Assembly (NCBI RefSeq): GCF_024539675.1
Contig: NZ_JAHHIT010000096.1
Span: 1-35,807, forward strand
Direction: 5' to 3'
From: Streptomyces hilarionis
GTDB lineage: Bacteria > Actinomycetota > Actinomycetes > Streptomycetales > Streptomycetaceae
DNA length: 35,807 nucleotides
Below, one piece after another: positions 24,119-31,447 of the stretch. Within the stretch, counting starts at the first letter, position 1; each line of letters starts with the position of its first letter. The position numbers were made by a program, and so were the translations under genes. The notes under the pieces are model-generated. The model was not told the origin of the DNA, did no database searches, and was given only the letters and a program-made list of their open reading frames with translations.

Positions 24119-24592
24119 TCAGACCGAGTGCTCCGCCAGCCGGTCGAGAAACGCGGCCTGCGCCGTGACGATCACCTCGCGCGCCCGGTCCGGCCCGAAC
24201 CAGGCCACCCGGTCGAGCTCGGGGAACTCCTGGAACCGCCCCGATCGCGGCGGCCACTCCATGACGAACGTGCCCGGGGTCACCGAGGCCGGGTCCAGGT
24301 CCGCCTCGACCGCCCATGCGGTGACGGTCTTGCCGCCCGCCTGCCGCACCTCGCCCAGCGCGATCGCCTCGCCCTCGGGCGGCGGCAGTCCCAGCTCCTC
24401 CCGGAACTCGCGGCGGGCCGCGTCCCAGGCCGGCTCACCGGGCTCGTACTCGCCCTTCGGGACGGTCCAGGCCCCGGCGTCCCTGCGCGCGAAGTACGGT
24501 CCGCCCATGTGGCCCAGCAGCACCTGCCACCCGTCGCCGGCGCGGCGGAACAGCAGCAGACCGGCGCTGCGCCGGGCAGCCGCCGGCGTCAC
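24119..24592 (-). CDS. Nudix hydrolase
   Basis: A 157-residue Nudix phosphohydrolase. The Nudix box G-x5-E-x7-REUxEExGU is intact at 47-69 (GEYEPGEPAW then REFREELGL). Preceding features include SAGLLLFRR and GPYFARRDAGAWTVPKG, the latter typical of a subgroup near diadenosine- or nucleotide-type hydrolases. The start is a GTG at 24592 that overlaps the DNA ligase stop as GTGA, so its translation is coupled to the ligase. This partnership suggests a nucleotide-cleaning or adenylate-related task in DNA repair, but the substrate cannot be deduced. The gene sits in an ordinary reading frame with strong codon bias. Confidence 0.9.
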   Translation of the reverse strand: MTPAAARRSAGLLLFRRAGDGWQVLLGHMGGPYFARRDAGAWTVPKGEYEPGEPAWDAARREFREELGLPPPEGEAIALGEVRQAGGKTVTAWAVEADLDPASVTPGTFVMEWPPRSGRFQEFPELDRVAWFGPDRAREVIVTAQAAFLDRLAEHSV

Positions 24593-26127
24593 GGGCGCAC
24601 CTGGGGATGGGCGGCGAGCAGGGTCTCCACGGTGTCCGCCTCCTCGGGGCGCTTGTCCTCGCGGTAGCGCAGCACGCGCGCGAAGCGCAGGGTGACGCCG
24701 GCCGGGTAGCGGGTGGAGCGCTGTAGACCGTCGTAGGCGATCTCGACGACGAGTTCGGGCCGCACGGTCACGACGTACCCCGTCTCGTCCACGGCCAGCT
24801 CCCGCAGACGCTCCGTCTGCCAGGCGAGCATCGCGTCGGTCATGCCCTTGAACGTCTTGCCCAGCATCACGAAGCCGCCGTCCGCGGCGCGCGCGCCGAG
24901 GTGCAGATTGGAGAGCTTCCCGGTGCGCCGCCCGTGGCCCCACTCGGCGGCCAGCACCACGAGGTCGAGGGTGTGCACCGGCTTCACCTTCAGCCAGGAC
25001 GCGCCCCGCCGCCCCGCGCTGTAGGGCGCGTCCAGGGCCTTGACGACCACGCCCTCGTGGCCGCGCAGCAGGGTCCGGCGGGAGAACTCCTCCGCGGCCT
25101 CGACGTCGTCGGGGCCGGAGACGACCGTGCGGCGCACCCGCATCGGCTCGGGAGCCAGCCGCGCCAGCTCCGCGTGCCGTTGCGCGAAGGGCAGGTCGAG
25201 CAGGTCCCGGCCGTCCACGGACAGGGCGTCGAAGAACACCGGGGAGACGGGCACCGCCTCGGCGGCCGCCGCCACGTCCACCCGGGAGCCGACGCGGCCG
25301 GCGGTCTCCTGGAAGGAGCGGGGTCGCCCCGCCTCGTCGAAGGCGATGACCTCCCCGTCCAGGACGAAGCGCGAGCCCGCCAACCGCCGTGCCGCCTCGG
25401 TCACTTCCGGCAGCCGGTCGGTGATGTCGTCGAGCGTGCGGGTGTAGAGACGGACCTCGTCGCCGTCGCGGTGCACCTGGACGCGGATGCCGTCCAGCTT
25501 CTCCTCCACCGCGCACGCGCCGAGTCTGCCGACCGCCTCGGTGACCGTGGCCGCGGTGTGCGCGAGCATCGGCAGCACCGGACGGCCGACGGTGAGCCGG
25601 AACGCCTCCAGCGCCGCCGGCCCCTCGCCGAGCAGGGCCCGGGCCACCGTCTGCAGCGACCCGGCCAGCATCACCGCCCGCCGCACGTCGGCGGCGGGCG
25701 CGCCGGTGGCCTGCGCCAGGCCCTCCACGGCGACGGCGTCCAGCGCGCCCTGGCGGACCTCGCCGGTGAGCAGACCGAGCAGGAAGCGCTGCTCCCCGGC
25801 GGTGGCCGCGCCCATCAGCTTCTCGACCAGCCGTACCCGTTCGGCCTGGGAGCCGGCGCCCTTCACCGCGCCCAGCTCGCTCAGCAGGGCGTCCACCTCG
25901 CGCACCGTGAGGGTCGGGGACCCGGCCGGGGCGACCGGACGGCCGAGCACCTTCCAGCCGACGCCCAGGCGGCCCTGGGGCAGCCGCCCGGCCAGGTACG
26001 GGATCACCAGGGGCACGTCGTCCGGCTCCGCGTCCCGGAAGAGTTCGGCGAGCAGGGCGATCTTGCGGGAGCGCGCCGAGGTGGCGGCGACCTCCCGGGA
26101 CACGTCGGCGAGCCGGGTGAGCAACAT
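24589..26127 (-). CDS. lig: ATP-dependent DNA ligase (LigB type)
   Basis: A 512-residue ATP-dependent ligase that seals nicks in DNA, additional to the NAD-dependent LigA. An N-terminal DNA-binding domain (1-200) precedes the adenylation domain with active-site lysine K210 in VEEKLDGIRVQ, DGEVIAF (motif III), FFDAL, EGVVVKALDAPYSAG (motif IV) and SWLKVKP (motif V). The C-terminal OB-fold ends with TRYPAGVTLRFARVLRYREDK. It resembles Mycobacterium LigB and the S. coelicolor enzyme I remember as SCO1202. The ATG at 26127 has no ribosome site; a TTG 5 codons upstream also has none, so the start is slightly uncertain. The Nudix gene overlaps its end. Confidence 0.95.
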   Translation of the reverse strand: MLLTRLADVSREVAATSARSRKIALLAELFRDAEPDDVPLVIPYLAGRLPQGRLGVGWKVLGRPVAPAGSPTLTVREVDALLSELGAVKGAGSQAERVRLVEKLMGAATAGEQRFLLGLLTGEVRQGALDAVAVEGLAQATGAPAADVRRAVMLAGSLQTVARALLGEGPAALEAFRLTVGRPVLPMLAHTAATVTEAVGRLGACAVEEKLDGIRVQVHRDGDEVRLYTRTLDDITDRLPEVTEAARRLAGSRFVLDGEVIAFDEAGRPRSFQETAGRVGSRVDVAAAAEAVPVSPVFFDALSVDGRDLLDLPFAQRHAELARLAPEPMRVRRTVVSGPDDVEAAEEFSRRTLLRGHEGVVVKALDAPYSAGRRGASWLKVKPVHTLDLVVLAAEWGHGRRTGKLSNLHLGARAADGGFVMLGKTFKGMTDAMLAWQTERLRELAVDETGYVVTVRPELVVEIAYDGLQRSTRYPAGVTLRFARVLRYREDKRPEEADTVETLLAAHPQVRP

Positions 26128-26217
26128 GCAGCCATGGTGCAACGAGCCGCCGACGACGACACCCGGACGGCGGGGCCCCGGGACGGCCTCGCCACCGCTG
26201 CGGCCCGCCGACGCCGC

Positions 26218-27297
26218 CTACCGACGGCCTCCCGCGTCGAGGTCCGCCATCAGCAGTTCCAGGTTGATCGCCGCCCCCGCGCGGTAGCCGCGGCTGGCCG
26301 CGTTCACGATCTGCTCGGCGAATCCGGCGGCGTTGCCGGCCGCCCACAGGCCGGGCACGCTCGTCAGGCCGCGCTCGTCGGTCACCGGGTAGTCGCCGAA
26401 GGGCGTCCGGCTCGTCTCGGCCCCCAGCCGGACGGCGAGCCCGGTCCTCGGCACGGGCCGGGGCGCGACGAACAGCACCTCGCGCGCGTGCTCCCCGCCG
26501 TCCCCGGCGAGCCGGATCCCCGTGAGCCGGTCCTCCTCGACGACCAGTGCGGCCACCTCGCCCGGGACGACGTCCACCCCGGCCGTGTCCAGCCTGCGGC
26601 GGTCCTCGTCGGTCAGCTCCTCCTCGGCGAGCGTGTGCAGGAAGAGCGTGACGTCCTTGGACCACTGGGAGACGACCAGCGCCTGGTGGACGCTCGCCGG
26701 GGACGTGGCGAGTACGCCGAAGGCCCGGTCGCGGACCTCCCAGCCGTGGCAGTAGGGGCAGTGGAGCACGTCCCGCCCGAAGCGCTCGGCCAGGCCCGGC
26801 ACGGGCGGGAGCTCGTCCGCCAGCCCGGTCGCGAGGACGAGCTGCCGGGCGCGCACCGTCCGGCCCTCCCCCGAGGGGGAGCCTCCCGCCAGCCGGACGG
26901 CGAAGCCGCCGTCGCCGCGGGTCACGTCCACCGCGCGGTCGCGGACCAGCTCCACGCCGTACCGTGCGATCTCCGCGCGGCCGACCGCGAGGAACTCGGC
27001 CGGGGACATGCCGTCCCGGGACAGGTAGCCGTGCAGGTGGGCGGCGGGCGCGTTGCGCGGCTCGCCGGCGTCGACGACCAGGGTCCGGCGCCGGGCCCGG
27101 CCCAGGACGAGCGCCGCCGACAGCCCCGCCGCCCCGCCGCCGACGACGACCACCTCGTACGTCGCGGCGTCCGCCGGGCTCCCGGCGCCGGCAGGGCTCC
27201 CCGCGTTCCCGGCGCCCCCGGCGCTCGCGGTCCGCTCTGTTCGCTTCGCCCGTTCTGTCTGATCCGCCCGCTCTGTCTGATCCGTCCGCTCGGTCAC
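26218..27297 (-). CDS. Thioredoxin-reductase-like FAD/NAD(P) oxidoreductase
   Basis: A 359-residue flavoprotein of the class-II pyridine nucleotide-disulfide family. The FAD-binding VVVVGGGAAGLSAALVLG (49-66) and the redox-active CPYC (C180, C183) match thioredoxin reductase, as do AAGNAAGFAEQIVNAAS at the second FAD site and the 300-residue core. The NADPH-binding motif is weakly conserved, so ferredoxin:thioredoxin- or HcgB-like relatives cannot be excluded. The GTG at 27297 has GGAGG 8 bases upstream. The first 45 residues are an unusual low-complexity tail of TER-containing hexapeptides followed by a Gly/Ala/Ser/Pro stretch, not seen in normal TrxB. It is divergent from a cupin-XRE regulator with 79 bases between, a common regulator-reductase pairing. 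Confidence 0.88.
   Translation of the reverse strand: MTERTDQTERADQTERAKRTERTASAGGAGNAGSPAGAGSPADAATYEVVVVGGGAAGLSAALVLGRARRRTLVVDAGEPRNAPAAHLHGYLSRDGMSPAEFLAVGRAEIARYGVELVRDRAVDVTRGDGGFAVRLAGGSPSGEGRTVRARQLVLATGLADELPPVPGLAERFGRDVLHCPYCHGWEVRDRAFGVLATSPASVHQALVVSQWSKDVTLFLHTLAEEELTDEDRRRLDTAGVDVVPGEVAALVVEEDRLTGIRLAGDGGEHAREVLFVAPRPVPRTGLAVRLGAETSRTPFGDYPVTDERGLTSVPGLWAAGNAAGFAEQIVNAASRGYRAGAAINLELLMADLDAGGRR
27233..27286 (-). repeat. Three tandem 18-bp repeats inside the flavoprotein N-terminus
   Basis: Three adjacent 18-bp units (27233-27250, 27251-27268, 27269-27286) share the form CGYTCTGTYYGMTYCGYC, with a partial fourth. They encode hexapeptides of the form [T/A]ER[T/A][D/K][Q/R] near the N-terminus of the flavoprotein. 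Because each unit is a multiple of three, the repeat number can change without shifting the frame. Confidence 0.75.
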
Positions 27298-27339
27298 GGT
27301 GACCACCTCCGCCGTCACGGTCGCCGGACGGGTGCGGGA

Positions 27340-27370
27340 TTGACAAACTTCTTTGCCGGTTCCGCAAGAT
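27340..27370 (+). promoter_or_regulatory. Promoter of the cupin-XRE regulator gene
   Basis: TTGACA (27340-27345) is a perfect -35, and CAAGAT (27365-27370) is a -10 at 19-base spacing that ends 6 bases before the ATG at 27377, so the message is probably leaderless. An imperfect inverted repeat (TTCTTTGC with GCAAGA) overlaps this promoter and may be the regulator's own site. Confidence 0.5.
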
Positions 27371-27376
27371 GGGGGC

Positions 27377-27949
27377 ATGACTACGGATGACGTGCTCGCG
27401 GAGGTCGGACCGAGGCTGCGCAGGCTCAGGAAGGAGCGGGAGGTGACGCTCGCGGCGTTGTCGGAGTCGACCGGCATCTCCGTCAGCACCCTCTCCCGGC
27501 TGGAGTCGGGGCTGCGCAGACCCAGCCTGGAGCTGCTCCTGCCGATCGCCCAGGCCCACCAGGTCCCGCTGGACGAACTGGTCGGGGCGCCGCCGGTGGG
27601 CGATCCCCGGGTGCGCAGCAGTCCGCTGGTGCGGCACGGGCGCACGTTCTGGCCGCTGTCCCGGCAGCCCGGCGGACTCCAGGCCTTCAAGGTGCTGGTG
27701 CCGCAGAGCGACGAGACGCCGGAGCCGCGCACCCACGAGGGCTACGAGTGGCTCTACGTGATGTCCGGGCGGCTGCGGGTGGTGCTGGCGGAGCACGACG
27801 TGGTGATGACCGCGGGGGAGGCCGCCGAGTTCGACACGCGTGTGCCGCACTGGTTCGGATCGACGGGCGAGGGACCCGCCGAGTTCCTCAGCCTCTTCGG
27901 GCCGCAGGGCGAGCGGATGCACGTGCGCGCGCGGCCGTCGAAGAGGTGA
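27377..27949 (+). CDS. XRE-family regulator with C-terminal cupin domain
   Basis: A 190-residue regulator joining an N-terminal XRE helix-turn-helix (about 10-65: RRLRKEREVTLAALSESTGISVSTLSR is its core in two pieces) and a C-terminal cupin ligand-binding barrel (about 95-185) containing THEGYEWLYVMSGRLRVVL and AEFDTRVPHWFGS. Such proteins (PuuR- or SutR-like) bind small molecules in the cupin and control the divergent gene. The ATG at 27377 has no ribosome site and is 6 bases after a -10 element, so the message is probably leaderless. The neighbour across the 79-base divergent region is the thioredoxin-reductase-like gene, the likely target. The ligand is unknown; there is one conserved His pair in the cupin. 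Confidence 0.92.
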   Translation: MTTDDVLAEVGPRLRRLRKEREVTLAALSESTGISVSTLSRLESGLRRPSLELLLPIAQAHQVPLDELVGAPPVGDPRVRSSPLVRHGRTFWPLSRQPGGLQAFKVLVPQSDETPEPRTHEGYEWLYVMSGRLRVVLAEHDVVMTAGEAAEFDTRVPHWFGSTGEGPAEFLSLFGPQGERMHVRARPSKR

Positions 27950-27974
27950 CGCGCGCAACGGTTCCCCCGAGGGC

Positions 27975-27986
27975 AAGCGACCGCTT
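27975..27986. promoter_or_regulatory. Palindromic operator AAGCG-AC-CGCTT before the quinone oxidoreductase
   Basis: AAGCGACCGCTT has perfect 5-base arms around AC and touches the -10-like TAGTAT (27986-27991). The context CAAGCG..CGCTTAG resembles sites of TetR-family regulators of lipid and sterol degradation in actinobacteria, as I recall them. No regulator gene is adjacent. Confidence 0.5.
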
Positions 27987-27991
27987 AGTAT
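27986..27991 (+). promoter_or_regulatory. -10 element of the qor-acyl-CoA dehydrogenase operon
   Basis: TAGTAT fits the -10 consensus and would give a leader of about 38 bases before the ATG at 28036. No good -35 is seen. The operator-like palindrome overlaps its upstream edge. Confidence 0.45.
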
Positions 27992-28035
27992 GCAGTCGAC
28001 CAGGGTTCGACGACGCAGTCCCGTGGAGGCTCCGC

Positions 28036-29007
28036 ATGCAGGCATGGCAGGTGCACGAGAACGGCGAGCCGAGCGAGGTGATGCGGCTCGCGGAGGTGGA
28101 GCGGCCCACGCCCGGCGACGGCCAGGTCCTGCTCAGGGTGCGTGCCGCCAACGTCAACTTCCCGGACGCGCTGATGGTCCGGGGCCACTACCAGGTGCAG
28201 CCCCCGCTGCCGTTCACCCCGGGCGTGGAGATCTGCGGCGAGACGGAGGACGGCCGCCGGGTGATCGCCAACCCGGCGCTGCCGCACGGCGGCTTCGCCG
28301 AGTACGCCCTCGCGGACGCCGCGGCCCTCCTTCCCGCCCCCGAGTCGCTGGACGACGCCGAGGCCGCCGCGCTGCACATCGGCTACCAGACCGGCTGGTT
28401 CGCCCTGCACCGCAGGGCGCGCCTGGAAGCCGGCGAGACGCTGCTCGTGCACGCCGCCGCGGGCGGCGTCGGCAGCGCGGCCGTCCAGCTCGGCAAGGCG
28501 GCCGGCGCGACCGTCATCGGCGTCGTGGGCGGGGCCGAGAAGGCCGCCGTCGCCCGGGAGCTCGGCTGCGACGCCGTGATCGACCGGCGCGCCGAGGACG
28601 TCGTCGGCGCGGTCAAGCAGGCCACCGCGGGCCGGGGCGCCGACGTCGTGTTCGACCCCGTCGGCGGCGAGGCCTACACCCAGTCCGCCAAGACGGTCGC
28701 CTTCGAGGGCCGCATCGTCGTCGTCGGCTTCGCGAGCGGGACCATCCCGAGTCCCGCGCTGAACCACGCCCTCGTCAAGAACTACTCGATCCTCGGCCTG
28801 CACTGGGGCCTGTACAACACCAGGAACCCCAAGCTCGTCCAGCACTGCCACGAACAGCTCACCGAGCTGGCCGCCCGGGGCGCGATCCGGCCGCTGGTCA
28901 GCGAGCGCGTGGCGCTCGACGGGGCCGCGGCCGCCGTGCAGCGCGTGGCCGACGGCGTCACCACGGGCCGGGTCGCCGTCGTACCGCAGAACGGAGCCGC
29001 CGCATGA
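28036..29007 (+). CDS. NADPH:quinone oxidoreductase (MDR/zinc-independent alcohol dehydrogenase family)
   Basis: A 323-residue quinone oxidoreductase-type MDR enzyme that would transfer hydride from NADPH to a quinone or enoyl substrate. The N-terminal GroES-like domain ends with FTPGVEICGETEDG; the nucleotide domain has HAAAGGVGSAAVQLGKAAGATV (the AAxGGVGxxAVQ fingerprint), VIDRRAEDV and VFDPVGGEAYTQS. The C-terminal GLHWGLY and TTGRVAVVP match the class. No zinc-ligand cysteine cluster is present. The ATG at 28036 has GGAGG 7 bases upstream, supporting it over a long in-frame extension. The next gene overlaps by ATGA. In an operon with two acyl-CoA dehydrogenases it may act as an enoyl reductase-like step or an electron outlet. 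Confidence 0.9.
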   Translation: MQAWQVHENGEPSEVMRLAEVERPTPGDGQVLLRVRAANVNFPDALMVRGHYQVQPPLPFTPGVEICGETEDGRRVIANPALPHGGFAEYALADAAALLPAPESLDDAEAAALHIGYQTGWFALHRRARLEAGETLLVHAAAGGVGSAAVQLGKAAGATVIGVVGGAEKAAVARELGCDAVIDRRAEDVVGAVKQATAGRGADVVFDPVGGEAYTQSAKTVAFEGRIVVVGFASGTIPSPALNHALVKNYSILGLHWGLYNTRNPKLVQHCHEQLTELAARGAIRPLVSERVALDGAAAAVQRVADGVTTGRVAVVPQNGAAA

Positions 29008-30188
29008 CCGACGCAGCCGAACTCGAGCGCCGCACCGCGCAGCTGCTGGCCGACCATCCGCCCGCCACGACCGCGCGGCAGGACTTCCTGACGGCCCGCT
29101 TCGACGCGGGCCTGGCCTGGGTGCACTATCCGCAGGGCCTGGGCGGCCTCGGCGCGCCCCGCTCCCTCCAGGCCGTCGTGGACGCCCGGCTGGAGGCCGC
29201 GGGCGCCCCCGACAACGACCCCCGGCGCATCGGCATCGGCCTCGGCATGGCCGCGCCCACGATCCTGAAGTACGGCACCGACGAGCAGAAGCAGCGCTTC
29301 CTGCGGCCCCTGTGGACGGGGGAGGAGGTCTGGTGCCAGCTCTTCAGCGAACCCGGCGCCGGCTCCGACCTGGCCGCCCTCGGCACCCGCGCGGTCCGGC
29401 AGGACGGCGGCGACTGGGTCGTCAACGGCCAGAAGGTGTGGACCTCCAGCGCCCATGCGGCCCGCTGGGCCATCCTCATCGCCCGCACCGACCCGGACGT
29501 GCCCAAGCACGCGGGCATCACCTACTTCCTGTGCGACATGAGCGACCCCGGCGTCGAGGTCCGGCCGCTGCGCCAGATCACCGGCGAGGCCGAGTTCAAC
29601 GAGGTCTTCCTCACCGACGTCCGCATCCCCGACGCGCGCCGGCTCGGCGAGGTCGGCGACGGCTGGCGGGTCGCGCAGACCACCCTGAACAACGAGCGCG
29701 TCGCCATCGGCGGCATGCGGCTGCCCCGCGAGGGCGGCATGATCGGCCCGGTCGCGCGGACCTGGCGCGAGCGTCCCGAACTGCGCACCCACGACCTGCA
29801 CCAGCGCCTGCTGAAGCTCTGGGTCGAGGCGGAGGTGGCCCGGCTCACCGGCGAACGTCTGCGCCAGCAGCTCGCCCAGGGCCAGCCCGGCCCCGAGGGC
29901 GCCGGCATGAAGCTCGCCTTCGCCCGTCTCAACCAGGAGATCAGCGGCCTGGAGGTGGAACTGCGCCGCGAGGAGGGCCTGTTGTACGACGACTGGACGA
30001 TGCGCCGCCCGGAGCTCGTGGACTTCACCGGCCGGGACGCCGGGTACCGCTACCTGCGCTCCAAGGGCAACAGCATCGAGGGCGGGACCAGCGAGGTCCT
30101 GCTGAACATCGTCGCCGAGCGCGTCCTGGGCCTGCCCTCCGAGCCGCGCACCGACAAGGACGTCGCATGGAAGGACCTGGCCCGGTGA
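29004..30188 (+). CDS. Acyl-CoA dehydrogenase, first subunit of a probable heteromeric pair
   Basis: An acyl-CoA dehydrogenase of 394 residues coupled to qor by ATGA. Substrate-loop signatures are CQLFSEPGAGSDLA (111-124) and NGQKVWTSSAHAARW. The motif NNERVAIGG places E231 at the position of the catalytic base in isovaleryl-CoA dehydrogenase, and E359 lies in IEGGTSEV, one residue before the position used in medium-chain enzymes. The canonical RxQFGRP FAD-pyrophosphate motif, normally about residue 270, is missing. It ends SEPRTDKDVAWKDLAR. The following gene, overlapping by GTGA, encodes a second dehydrogenase-like protein that retains the missing motif, so together they may form an alpha2-beta2 enzyme as described for mycobacterial FadE pairs. 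Confidence 0.92.
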   Translation: MTDAAELERRTAQLLADHPPATTARQDFLTARFDAGLAWVHYPQGLGGLGAPRSLQAVVDARLEAAGAPDNDPRRIGIGLGMAAPTILKYGTDEQKQRFLRPLWTGEEVWCQLFSEPGAGSDLAALGTRAVRQDGGDWVVNGQKVWTSSAHAARWAILIARTDPDVPKHAGITYFLCDMSDPGVEVRPLRQITGEAEFNEVFLTDVRIPDARRLGEVGDGWRVAQTTLNNERVAIGGMRLPREGGMIGPVARTWRERPELRTHDLHQRLLKLWVEAEVARLTGERLRQQLAQGQPGPEGAGMKLAFARLNQEISGLEVELRREEGLLYDDWTMRRPELVDFTGRDAGYRYLRSKGNSIEGGTSEVLLNIVAERVLGLPSEPRTDKDVAWKDLAR

Positions 30189-31276
30189 ACACTCAGCCCG
30201 ACCTGCTGTACTCGCAGGAGGAGGAGGCGCTGCGCGCCGCCGTCCGGGACCTGCTCGCCGACCACTGCGACGCGCCCGGCGTCATCGCCCGCACGGAGTC
30301 CGCGGCCCCGCACGACCTGTCGGCCTGGAAGGCGCTCGCCGACGGCATGGGCCTCGCCGGTCTGCTGGTGCCCGAGGCGCTGGGCGGCCAGGGCGCCACC
30401 CACCGCGAGGCGGCCGTCGTCCTGGAGGAGCTGGGCCGGGCGGTCGCGCCGGTGCCCTATCTGACGAGCGCGGTGGTCGCCACCGAGGCCCTGCTGGAAT
30501 GCGGGGACGACGAACTGCTCGGCCTGCTCGCCTCCGGGCGGACGATCGGCGCGCTGGCCGTCGGCCTGCACCTCGCGCCGGACGCGGCCCACCCGGTCGC
30601 GCACGTCGAGAACGGCGTCCTGCGCGGGGAGCTGACCGGCGTCGCCGACGCGGTCGTCGCCGACGTGCTGCTCGTGCCCGGCGACGACGGCGCCCTGTAC
30701 GCCGTGCGGGCGCAGGACGCGACGATCACCCCGCAGACCTCGTTCGACCTCACCCGGCCCCTCGCCACGGTCACCCTGACCGACGCGCCCGGCCGTCGTC
30801 TCGGCGACGCCGGACCCGCCGTGCGCCGGGCGCTGCGGGCCGGCGCGGGCCTGCTCGCATCCGAACAACTCGGTCTCGCCGACTGGGCGTTGACCGAGAC
30901 CGTGCGCTACCTGAAGGAGCGCAAGCAGTTCAACCGGCCCGTCGGCGGCTTCCAGGCGCTCAAGCACCGGCTGGCCCAGCTCTGGCTGGAGGTCGTCAAC
31001 CTGCGCGCCGCCGCCCGGGCCGCGGCCGACGCGCTCGCCGCAGGGGAGGCCTGCGACGAGACGTCCGTGGCGGTCGCCGTCGCCCAGGCCTACGCGGCCC
31101 CCGTGGCCGTCCGGGCCGCCGAGGAGGCGCTGCAACTGCACGCCGGCATCGGCATGACCTGGGAACACCCCGTGCACCTGTACCTGAAGCGGGCCAAGGC
31201 CGACTCGATCGCCTACGGCACGGCGGGCGCCCATCGTGCGGCACTGGCCGATCTGGTCGGTCTGCAAGCACCCTGA
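30185..31276 (+). CDS. Acyl-CoA dehydrogenase, second subunit of a probable heteromeric pair
   Basis: A 363-residue acyl-CoA-dehydrogenase fold protein that starts with GTG overlapping the previous stop (GTGA). N-terminal text such as LLVPEALGGQGATHREAAVVLEEL (in part) and the helix RYLKERKQFNRPVGGFQALKHRLAQ (the QF.RP..GFQ.LKH FAD motif at 248-261) are well kept, as is LQLHAGIGMTWEHPVHLYLKR. The catalytic positions are changed: IAYGTAG (342-348) stands where IxEGT should be, and the E231-type base of its partner has no counterpart. The middle domain is short (about 120-200). This is typical of the non-catalytic subunit in heterotetrameric acyl-CoA dehydrogenases. A strong terminator follows. 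Confidence 0.92.
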   Translation: MNTQPDLLYSQEEEALRAAVRDLLADHCDAPGVIARTESAAPHDLSAWKALADGMGLAGLLVPEALGGQGATHREAAVVLEELGRAVAPVPYLTSAVVATEALLECGDDELLGLLASGRTIGALAVGLHLAPDAAHPVAHVENGVLRGELTGVADAVVADVLLVPGDDGALYAVRAQDATITPQTSFDLTRPLATVTLTDAPGRRLGDAGPAVRRALRAGAGLLASEQLGLADWALTETVRYLKERKQFNRPVGGFQALKHRLAQLWLEVVNLRAAARAAADALAAGEACDETSVAVAVAQAYAAPVAVRAAEEALQLHAGIGMTWEHPVHLYLKRAKADSIAYGTAGAHRAALADLVGLQAP

Positions 31277-31288
31277 CCGCCGGCCGGT

Positions 31289-31317
31289 GAAGCCCGCCCC
31301 CACCCGGGGCGGGCTTC
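31289..31317 (+). terminator. Rho-independent terminator after the acyl-CoA dehydrogenase operon
   Basis: A 12-base-pair stem (31289-31300 with 31306-31317, core GAAGCCCGCCCC) closes a 5-base loop and is followed by TTCTTCG. It begins 12 bases after the stop codon of the last operon gene. Confidence 0.85.
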
Positions 31318-31387
31318 TTCGCGCGCCCGCGCCGAAGGCGTGAACGGGCAGCGGCGGTCCGGCCAACTCCTCGTGCACAGAGGTTCG

Positions 31388-31393
31388 TTGACA
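31388..31393 (+). promoter_or_regulatory. -35 element before the exported phosphodiesterase gene
   Basis: TTGACA is a perfect -35 match, about 55 bases before the ATG at 31448. The -10 is unclear: CATACT (31406-31411) would be only 12 bases away, and CTCCCT (31410-31415) gives 16. The gene has its own terminator upstream, so it needs a promoter here. Confidence 0.4.
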
Positions 31394-31447
31394 CCCCGTC
31401 CGCCGCATACTCCCTGTGGTCCGCACCCACCCGCAGGGAGGCAGCAC

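Noticed and set aside
26128..26217. Possible terminator or regulatory site between the flavoprotein and the ligase
   Set aside because: It contains only a short GGGGCCCC palindrome, common in such GC-rich DNA.
27233..27291. Short direct repeats as a possible CRISPR array
   Set aside because: There are only three or four contiguous 18-bp units with no spacers, and they encode the flavoprotein N-terminus.
24119..28045. A 1308-codon minus frame spanning the Nudix, ligase, flavoprotein and regulator genes
   Set aside because: Only its last 157 codons, the Nudix hydrolase, are real; the rest is the shadow of other genes.
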